This document shows, in pieces, positions 1 through 6,262 of a DNA stretch of 13,919 bases. The DNA lies in NCBI GenBank assembly GCA_964535315.1, contig CAZHTS010000111.1, forward strand, positions 1 through 13,919, given 5' to 3'. Made by a program: the position numbers and the translations under genes. This DNA comes from CAZHTS01 sp964535315 (GTDB lineage: Bacteria; Chloroflexota; Anaerolineae; Anaerolineales; Anaerolineaceae). The notes under the pieces were generated by a model. That model had not been told where the DNA came from, ran no database searches, and worked only from the letters and a program-made list of their open reading frames with translations. How positions within the stretch are numbered: position 1 is the first letter of the stretch; each line of letters starts with the position of its first letter.

Positions 1-117
1 TTGCTGTAGCTGGCGGGCAAAACCAGCGCTGCAAATATGGGTGGCCGATTATTCGCCCGTGAGAGCGGGGTGTTGTTTTCCGACCGGGCGCAGGTCTAGG
101 CGCGTGGAAGGGCTGCG

Positions 118-147
118 CGGGAATGATGTGAAACCCATTTCATCCCG
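118..147 (+). other. imperfect inverted repeat in the leader region
   Basis: GGG-A-ATGA (119-126, with A122 bulged) can pair with TCATCCC (140-146), extended by one C-G pair (118/147). The loop is about 13 bases. It is followed by GGCGGCTTTT but not by a real T-run. It could be the remnant of a terminator of an upstream unit or a regulatory hairpin. The evidence is pairing alone. Confidence 0.2.
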
Positions 148-181
148 GCGGCTTTTGGGATAGTCTGGCGGAAAGTAAAGT

Positions 182-199
182 GATATATAATTGCATATC
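182..199 (+). promoter_or_regulatory. candidate promoter -10 box inside a small inverted repeat
   Basis: A perfect TATAAT lies at 186-191, about 100 bases before the first gene. No good -35 hexamer is present at 16-18 bp; TAGTCT at 161-166 (19 bp spacer) is the nearest poor candidate. The arms GATAT (182-186) and ATATC (195-199) form a 5-bp inverted repeat that overlaps the -10 box, so a repressor or activator site is conceivable. The stretch is much more AT-rich than its surroundings. This is the only promoter-like signal seen ahead of the tightly spaced gene run, so it may drive the whole operon. Without a -35 it may need an activator, or may be chance. Confidence 0.4.
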
Positions 200-271
200 G
201 ATGGATTCACAAAGAAACGCCTGGCGATTGTCTGGCCTCGTGTTTCAAGGAACTCAAACGCAGATGGGGTA

Positions 272-286
272 ATAGGTCTCACCTAT
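272..286 (+). promoter_or_regulatory. perfect 6-bp palindrome over the ribosome-binding site of the first gene
   Basis: ATAGGT (272-277), CTC, ACCTAT (281-286) is a perfect inverted repeat that ends one base before the ATG at 288. The left arm carries AGGT, the only Shine-Dalgarno-like bases at a workable distance. In RNA the hairpin would bury the ribosome-binding site; in DNA it could be an operator half-site pair. The arms are short, so it could be chance. Confidence 0.35.
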
Positions 287-287
287 C

Positions 288-3200
288 ATGACGACACTCG
301 AAACCCTCAAACCAAACTGTCAGGTTAAAGGCATTTTGCCAAACGACACCGTCACCATCCTTAGCGTACAATGGCATGGTTCGGACGTGATTGAGGTTTC
401 TTATCGTGAGACGAACGGAAATTTGGGCAGCGAACTGATTTTTCGTGATCGGCAAGCCGATTTAGAAGTGACCGCCCCCGGCACCGCCTGGGCGTTTGAC
501 GCCGACCCTGAAATGTTCCGGCTGGTCTCTGAGGCTTATCGCATTCGCATGGCTTATTTGTTCGATCCCTGGCTGGCGATCCATCTTTCGCAGGTTGATC
601 CTCTTCCCCACCAGATTACCGCCGTGTATGGGGAAATGCTGCCGCGCCAACCGCTACGTTTTCTGTTGGCCGATGACCCTGGGGCCGGCAAAACGATCAT
701 GACCGGGTTGTTCATCAAAGAATTGCTTTTGCGCGGTGATTTGCAGCGCTGTTTGATCGTCAGCCCCGGAAACTTAACCGAGCAGTGGCAGGATGAGCTC
801 TGGCAAAAATTTCAGCTTCCCTTTGATTTGCTCACCAATGACAAAATCGAAGCGGCCCGCTCCGGGAATGCACTGGCCGAAACGCCGCTGGCGATTGCCC
901 GCCTGGACAAACTCAGCCGGGATGAAGAGCTTCAGGCGCGCCTGGCCCAATCGGATTGGGATCTAATCGTCGTTGATGAAGCACATAAAATGTCGGCTTC
1001 TGTATTTGGCGGAGAAATCAAGTATACAAAGCGATATAAACTGGGGCAGCTTCTGGCGACCCGTACCCGCCACCTGCTTTTGTTGACCGCCACTCCGCAC
1101 AATGGCAAAGAGGAGGATTTCCAGCTTTTCATGGGATTGTTGGACCCTGACCGGTTTGAAGGCAAGTATCGGGAAGGGGTCCACAACGTGGATGCATCTG
1201 ACCTGATGCGCCGGCTGGTCAAGGAGCAACTTCTCAAATTCGATGGCACCCCGCTGTTTCCAGAGCGTAGGGCCTATACCGTCAATTACGAGCTTTCGGA
1301 TCTGGAAGCGGCGTTGTATGAGGCCGTTACCAAATACGTTTCCGAAGAGTTCAACCGCGCCGATCATCTTGAAGCAGACCGGCGGGGGACGGTGGGGTTT
1401 GCTCTGACCATTTTGCAGCGCCGGCTGGCTTCCAGCCCTGAGGCCATCTACCAATCATTACATCGCCGGCGGCAGCGATTGGAAAGCCGCCTGCGCGAGG
1501 AACGCATCCTTAAACGCGGCAGTGAAACGAAAGCGGATTTTTTGGCAAACCTGCCCCGCCTGGATGCGGAAGAGGTCGAAGACCTCGATGACGCTCCGGA
1601 AGGAGAGCAAGAGCAGGAAGGAGAACAACTCATCGACCTGGCGACGGCCGCCCGCACCATTCACGAACTGGAGATTGAAATCGCGGAATTACGCCGCCTG
1701 GAACAGATGGCCGATCGCGTTCGCCGTTCGGGCAGCGATCGTAAATGGCAGGAGCTCTCCCGCATTCTTCAAGAGAACGATGAGATGTTCGACGGGAATG
1801 GCCAGCGCAGAAAGCTGGTGATTTTTACCGAACACCGCGATACGCTCAATTATCTGGCCGAGAAAACCCGCATTTTATTGGGACGATCCGAGGCTGTGGT
1901 CACGATTCACGGGGGCATGCTGCGCGATGACCGCCGCAGCGTTCAAACTGCATTTGTTCAGGATAAAGATGTTCTGGTGTTGGTGGCAACCGATGCAGCC
2001 GGCGAAGGGATCAACCTGCAGCGGGCGCATTTAATGGTCAATTACGATCTTCCCTGGAACCCTGCCCGCCTCGAACAGCGTTTTGGCCGTATTCACCGCA
2101 TCGGCCAGACCGAGGTGTGCCATCTGTGGAACCTGGTGGCGGATGAAACCCGTGAGGGCGACGTCTACGCCCGCCTGCTCAACAAGATCGAGGAACAGCG
2201 CCGGGCGCTTGGAGATGGGGTCTTTGATATCCTGGGGAAATTGTTCCGCGAAACCAGCCTGCGTGAGCTGCTCATGGAAGCGATCCGCTATGGCGACCGG
2301 CCGGAAGTCCGCGACCGCTTAAATCAGGCGGTTGATAATCTGGTCGATCGAAGGCGCTGCCAGGATCTACTTGAAGACCGGGCGCTGGCGCGGGATGTAC
2401 TGGATGTCGGTCAGGTACAGCGCATCCGCCAGGACTTCGAGCGTGCCCAGGCTCGCCGCCTGCAACCCCATTTTATCGAGTCTTTTTTCAAGGCCGCTTT
2501 TGAACACCTGGGGGGAACGATCCACAAACGCGAGGGCAAACGCTATGAAATTACGCACGTGCCCTCCGTCCTCCGTAATCGAAGTTTTAATATCGGCCGG
2601 GGTACGCTGTTGAGCCGTTACGAGCGGGTGACGTTTTATAAAGAAGAAATCACCCTTTCGGGCAAGCCTTTGGCCGAGTTCCTGTGTCCGGGGCACCCGT
2701 TGATGGATGCGGTGATCGATCTTGTGTTGGAGCGCTACCGGGCCTTGCTGCGTCAGGGAGCGATTCTGGTGGATGCTACGGACATGGGCGAAGACCCACG
2801 CTTGCTGTTCTATTTGGAAGAATCGATCCAGGACGGAAGAAGCGACCCTCAACCTGGCGGCTTAGGGCGCGCCGGGGAATCTGGGCAGAGAAGGATCATT
2901 GCGCGCCAGATGCAATTTGTCGAAATGGATGCACAGGGCAGCGCTTCCCCGGCCGGCCCTGCGCCTTTCCTGGATTACACGCCGTTGCCGGCAGACCTCC
3001 GTCCGCTGGTTGTTTCCATTCTCGAAGAAGACTGGCTAAAAAGCAGCGCGGGCGACGGCGCTGCTGCCGGGGGGCTGGAGAATCATGCGCGCGCCTATGC
3101 GGTCCAGAACCTGGCGCCGCGTATGTTTGCGGAAACAAAGCAACGCCGCGAAGAAAGCGTCTCGCGCACTCTGGCGGCGGTTAAGGATCGCTTGACCAAG

Positions 3201-3863
3201 GAAATCAGCTATTGGGATCACCGCGCCCAGGATTTAAAGGCCCAGGAACAAGCCGGCAGGGTTAACGCCAGGTTGAACTCTGAAATGGCGCAGCGCCGCG
3301 CCGACGACTTGCAGGCCCGCCTGCAACGCCGGGTGGCAGAATTGGAACAGGAGCGGCGCCTATCTGCCCAGCCGCCGCTGGTGCTGGGTGCGGCGTTGAT
3401 CCTGCCGGCCGGATTAATTGCCCGCTTGCAGGGGCAGGCGGCCCCGGTGCCCGCCCTGTTTGCGAGGCAAAAGAAAGCCGTCGAAGCGGCGGCCATGCAG
3501 GCCGTCATCGCAAAAGAGCGCAGCCTGGGTTACTTACCGGTGGACGTGCATCGTGAAAACCTGGGCTGGGATATTGAGTCGGCCATTCCGGGCAGCGGTA
3601 AACTTCGTTTTATCGAGGTCAAAGGCCGGATCGAGGGCGCAGAAACGGTTACGGTGAGCAAGAATGAGATTCTGGCCGGATTGAATAAACCGGATGACTT
3701 CATTCTTGCCGTTGTGGAAGTGGGCTTTGAAGCGGAAACTGCGAGTGCAAAAGGCTTACATTACATCAAACATCCTTTTCGCCGCGAGCCGGATTTCGCA
3801 GCGACGAGTGTGAATTACTCTTTAAGTGAATTGTTAAATTCAAAAGGGGAAAAATCTAAATGA
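288..3863 (+). CDS. SNF2-type helicase with C-terminal DUF3883 nuclease-like domain
   Basis: Predicted ATP-dependent DNA translocase or remodeller of a defence module, 1191 residues. Superfamily 2 motifs are complete: Walker A D-P-G-A-G-K-T (130-136), DEAH (230-233), TATPHNGK (267-274), motif V A-T-D-A-A-G-E-G-I-N (567-576) and motif VI Q-R-F-G-R-I-H-R-I-G-Q (597-607). An acidic linker lies around 425-445 between the lobes. A charged, probably coiled-coil stretch (about 945-1035) leads to DUF3883, in which G-W-D-I-E (D1095) and F-I-E-V-K-G-R (E1110, K1112) match the D...ExK arrangement of PD-(D/E)xK nucleases. Known: such helicase-DUF3883 proteins travel with DUF1156 and DUF499 genes, and resemble the DISARM SNF2 helicase DrmD in general type. 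Inferred: it unwinds or scans invading DNA, with nicking by DUF3883. The start at 288 follows a palindrome and has only a weak ribosome-binding site; no better upstream start is evident. Confidence 0.9.
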   Translation: MTTLETLKPNCQVKGILPNDTVTILSVQWHGSDVIEVSYRETNGNLGSELIFRDRQADLEVTAPGTAWAFDADPEMFRLVSEAYRIRMAYLFDPWLAIHLSQVDPLPHQITAVYGEMLPRQPLRFLLADDPGAGKTIMTGLFIKELLLRGDLQRCLIVSPGNLTEQWQDELWQKFQLPFDLLTNDKIEAARSGNALAETPLAIARLDKLSRDEELQARLAQSDWDLIVVDEAHKMSASVFGGEIKYTKRYKLGQLLATRTRHLLLLTATPHNGKEEDFQLFMGLLDPDRFEGKYREGVHNVDASDLMRRLVKEQLLKFDGTPLFPERRAYTVNYELSDLEAALYEAVTKYVSEEFNRADHLEADRRGTVGFALTILQRRLASSPEAIYQSLHRRRQRLESRLREERILKRGSETKADFLANLPRLDAEEVEDLDDAPEGEQEQEGEQLIDLATAARTIHELEIEIAELRRLEQMADRVRRSGSDRKWQELSRILQENDEMFDGNGQRRKLVIFTEHRDTLNYLAEKTRILLGRSEAVVTIHGGMLRDDRRSVQTAFVQDKDVLVLVATDAAGEGINLQRAHLMVNYDLPWNPARLEQRFGRIHRIGQTEVCHLWNLVADETREGDVYARLLNKIEEQRRALGDGVFDILGKLFRETSLRELLMEAIRYGDRPEVRDRLNQAVDNLVDRRRCQDLLEDRALARDVLDVGQVQRIRQDFERAQARRLQPHFIESFFKAAFEHLGGTIHKREGKRYEITHVPSVLRNRSFNIGRGTLLSRYERVTFYKEEITLSGKPLAEFLCPGHPLMDAVIDLVLERYRALLRQGAILVDATDMGEDPRLLFYLEESIQDGRSDPQPGGLGRAGESGQRRIIARQMQFVEMDAQGSASPAGPAPFLDYTPLPADLRPLVVSILEEDWLKSSAGDGAAAGGLENHARAYAVQNLAPRMFAETKQRREESVSRTLAAVKDRLTKEISYWDHRAQDLKAQEQAGRVNARLNSEMAQRRADDLQARLQRRVAELEQERRLSAQPPLVLGAALILPAGLIARLQGQAAPVPALFARQKKAVEAAAMQAVIAKERSLGYLPVDVHRENLGWDIESAIPGSGKLRFIEVKGRIEGAETVTVSKNEILAGLNKPDDFILAVVEVGFEAETASAKGLHYIKHPFRREPDFAATSVNYSLSELLNSKGEKSK

Positions 3864-5695
3864 AAATCTCTTCCATTTCCATTCATAATTTCAAAAGTAT
3901 CAAGGATCTCTATTTAATTGTGTTTGATTGGATGGTTTTGCTTGGGCCAAACAATCATGGGAAATCAAACATTCTGACCGCTGTTGAATTTCTCCTTTCT
4001 TCTTCAGCTAAAGTTGATATTGGCGATTTCTTTGCATTTCGAAACCAAGATGAAAATGATTTGTGGGTAGAGGCTGTTTTTGTCGATCTTACAGAGCAAG
4101 AACAAAGAACCTTCATTAAATATCTTCGAAGTGACAATTCAATTAAAATCCGGAGGTTTGCCAAAATTTCAACGGGTGAATCGGTTGAAACTGGATATCG
4201 TGGGTACATTGAAGAACCGATTGTGTGGTGGTTGAAAAGTACTGCATTTGAACGTTTGAACTCTCGGGAAAAAGTCGAAGGAGAAGCGGGTGAATTTCCG
4301 GAGCTGTCGATTCTATTGGAACGAGGCGGACGTATAACTAGGCAACAAGTAGAAGAATTTCAGAGAGATTATATTCAGAAGCATCGAGAGAAAATCTCTT
4401 TTAGTGAATATATAGATGAGAATCCATTATTGGGAGCGAAAAATGTTGCCAGTGGCGTATTACCAGACATTTATATAGTTCCTGCAGTCCGCGATTTAGG
4501 TGACGAAACAAAAATAAAAACCACTACATTATTTGGTCGATTATTATCTAGAACGCTTCAAGCGATGACAGAGACTGATGAAAGGTTCGTAGACCTTCAG
4601 AACCGGCTAGGACGATTGATCCGTGAGCTTAATGCAAGAGAATCATCCGCTACTCCCTCTTCTCTCGCTAGGTTGGAAAGCGATATTTCAAGCGAACTCC
4701 GCGCTTGGGGTGTAAATGTCACAATTCAGGTGGAACCGCCTGAAATTGAAAAAATATTTGAACTTGGCACACAACTAAATCTTGACGATGGACATGTTAC
4801 CATTGCCGAAAAGAAAGGGCATGGATTACAACGCGCAGTCATTTTTGCATTGTTAAGGACATGGGCAAAGGCTTTACGCAGTGCATCAGAAGTTAGCTCA
4901 TCATCCCCAAGGCATTCGTCGGAATCGATTATCTTCATTATTGAAGAGCCGGAATTATTTCTCCATCCTCACGCCCAAAGACAACTGGCCAAAGATCTGC
5001 AAGATATTTCTTCAAAGCCAGGTAATCAGGTTTTTGTATGCAGCCACTCAACCCAATTTGTGAATTTGGATAAATATAAGTCGATCGCAATTGTTTCTAA
5101 GACTAATCCACAACTTGGCACAGTAGTTAGGCAATGTAACGACGAGCTATTTGAAGGTGAAGAAATTGAAGACAAGAAAAAACGTTTTCACATGGCTTTC
5201 TGGATAAATCCTGATCGTGGGGAGCTTTTCTTCGCAAGAAAAGTGGTTTTAGTTGAGGGTGAGACAGAACATGCAATTCTACCGTTTTTAGCATCAAAAA
5301 TGGGATGTTACGACCCAAGCGTCTCAATTGTAGATTGCGGTAGTAAGCACAATTTACCCCTGTATATCAGTATCCTTCAGGCTTTTAAAATCTTTTATGT
5401 GGTAATTCATGATGAAGATCCGTTACCTGATCCAATACCATCAGATTGGGACGAGGACAAGCGTAGAGAAAAACGAAGAACCTATGATTTGAACTCTGAA
5501 ATTTCTAGTCTGGTGGATCCTTCTTTGGGTAGAGTATTCGTTCTTTCCCCTGATTTTGAAGGTTCATCTTGTGTTTCGAAAACTCAAGGAAAGAAAATGG
5601 GAAAAGCCATCGCTGCCTTAGAGCATTTTTCTCAATCGTCAGTGGAGGAAATTTGTGATCCACTGAAAAAAATTGTTCAAAATGTTTATTGTTAA
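3860..5695 (+). CDS. OLD-family ATP-dependent endonuclease (ABC-type ATPase plus TOPRIM)
   Basis: A 611-residue protein with the full overcoming-lysogenisation-defect layout. The N-terminal SMC/ABC-like ATPase has K-I-S-S-I-S-I-H-N-F-K-S-I at residues 2-14, Walker A G-P-N-N-H-G-K-S (29-36), Walker B I-I-F-I-I-E-E-P-E (357-365) and an H-loop C-S-H-S-T (394-398). The C-terminal TOPRIM domain has V-E-G-E-T-E (465-470) and H-D-E-D-P (517-521), with a later P-D-F-E-G. OLD proteins cleave DNA with metal ions; GajA of Gabija is a relative, but no UvrD-like GajB partner is here. The start ATG overlaps the helicase stop as ATGA and is preceded by AAAAGGGGA (3842-3850), so translation is probably coupled. 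The gene is AT-rich (about 35% GC in a counted block) against about 70% just upstream, suggesting separate origin. It is probably an added effector nuclease. Confidence 0.92.
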   Translation: MKISSISIHNFKSIKDLYLIVFDWMVLLGPNNHGKSNILTAVEFLLSSSAKVDIGDFFAFRNQDENDLWVEAVFVDLTEQEQRTFIKYLRSDNSIKIRRFAKISTGESVETGYRGYIEEPIVWWLKSTAFERLNSREKVEGEAGEFPELSILLERGGRITRQQVEEFQRDYIQKHREKISFSEYIDENPLLGAKNVASGVLPDIYIVPAVRDLGDETKIKTTTLFGRLLSRTLQAMTETDERFVDLQNRLGRLIRELNARESSATPSSLARLESDISSELRAWGVNVTIQVEPPEIEKIFELGTQLNLDDGHVTIAEKKGHGLQRAVIFALLRTWAKALRSASEVSSSSPRHSSESIIFIIEEPELFLHPHAQRQLAKDLQDISSKPGNQVFVCSHSTQFVNLDKYKSIAIVSKTNPQLGTVVRQCNDELFEGEEIEDKKKRFHMAFWINPDRGELFFARKVVLVEGETEHAILPFLASKMGCYDPSVSIVDCGSKHNLPLYISILQAFKIFYVVIHDEDPLPDPIPSDWDEDKRREKRRTYDLNSEISSLVDPSLGRVFVLSPDFEGSSCVSKTQGKKMGKAIAALEHFSQSSVEEICDPLKKIVQNVYC

Positions 5696-5711
5696 TGTCT
5701 TTTGAGAGACA
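5696..5711 (+). other. short hairpin directly after the OLD nuclease stop codon
   Basis: TGTCTT, loop TTGA, GAGACA forms a six-pair stem (one G-U) starting at the base after the TAA. No T-run follows, so it is not a convincing rho-independent terminator. It could stabilise the 3' end of a processed message or lower read-through into the next gene. Confidence 0.25.
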
Positions 5712-5747
5712 GATTGACTGCCAGATAGAATGATGGGATAAACACCA

Positions 5748-6251
5748 ATGAGAAAGATTCAAGAATTACAATATCAAAATGTAGAGAGATTTATGGATTC
5801 CCTTGGAGCCTATGATAGAGGAGACACAAAACGTGTCTTAACTCGATTTTTAAACTTCTATCTAATAGAATTATCTGAGATGGATTTCTTTAATTGTATT
5901 TTTTTATCGACAACGATTACAAAAATAATCACTCCAAATGGGCAAAGCAGAAATCTTAAAGCAGTTGCTGGAAGAGCATTATCAATCCTAGGTACACAGG
6001 AAGGTCGCCTTGGTCCTAATTGGAATATCAATGATATCTATCAAATGTCATGTCAAATGATAATTGAGGATCATCACACCATTCCCCCCATTGTTTTACG
6101 CGATACAACTCCTAATGAACGTGAAGCGAATGCATTTAAGTACATCCATGACGGATGTCATCGATCATTGGGTTATGCAATGTTGTTGTTACAAGGAAGA
6201 CTAGCTTATTCCCCTGTAAGTGCCTATCTGGCGACGCATGAATCTATTTAG
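5748..6251 (+). CDS. small protein with ParB/sulfiredoxin-like GCHR motif, function unknown
   Basis: A 167-residue protein I cannot assign to a named family. The first ~105 residues look mostly helical. The C-terminal part runs I-P-P-I-V-L-R-D (112-119), then Y-I-H-D-G-C-H-R-S-L-G-Y-A-M-L-L (132-147), then a beta-like S-P-V-S-A-Y-L. This strand, G-x-H-R plus helix, strand pattern is that of the ParB/sulfiredoxin superfamily, where the G-x-x-R region binds nucleotide phosphates. G-C-H-R is identical to the sulfiredoxin active-site tetrapeptide, so a catalytic Cys137 is possible. DndB-type DGQHR proteins are a more distant analogy. The start follows an in-frame TAA three codons upstream; TGGGA (5733-5737) is a weak ribosome-binding site. 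The gene is very AT-rich (25% GC in a counted 60-base block). It sits 52 bases after the OLD gene and 11 before the methyltransferase. That it is real is likely; its function is unknown. Confidence 0.7.
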   Translation: MRKIQELQYQNVERFMDSLGAYDRGDTKRVLTRFLNFYLIELSEMDFFNCIFLSTTITKIITPNGQSRNLKAVAGRALSILGTQEGRLGPNWNINDIYQMSCQMIIEDHHTIPPIVLRDTTPNEREANAFKYIHDGCHRSLGYAMLLLQGRLAYSPVSAYLATHESI

Positions 6252-6262
6252 CGAGGAATTAT

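Noticed and set aside
49..282. 77-codon - strand frame upstream of the helicase
   Set aside because: The product has no family resemblance and the frame spans the promoter-like AT-rich stretch. A readable + strand frame from base 2 to 162 was also considered, but its composition is not protein-like.
963..1454. 163-codon - strand frame inside the helicase gene
   Set aside because: It is antisense to the DEAH to TATPH motif region of the helicase and has no independent evidence.
2684..3184. 166-codon + strand frame inside the helicase gene
   Set aside because: It is a +1-shifted shadow rich in Gly, Arg, Cys and Pro; the helicase frame continues unbroken through it.
5696..5711. Rho-independent terminator after the OLD gene
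   Set aside because: The stem is only six pairs including one wobble and no T-run follows, and the next genes lie close behind on the same strand.
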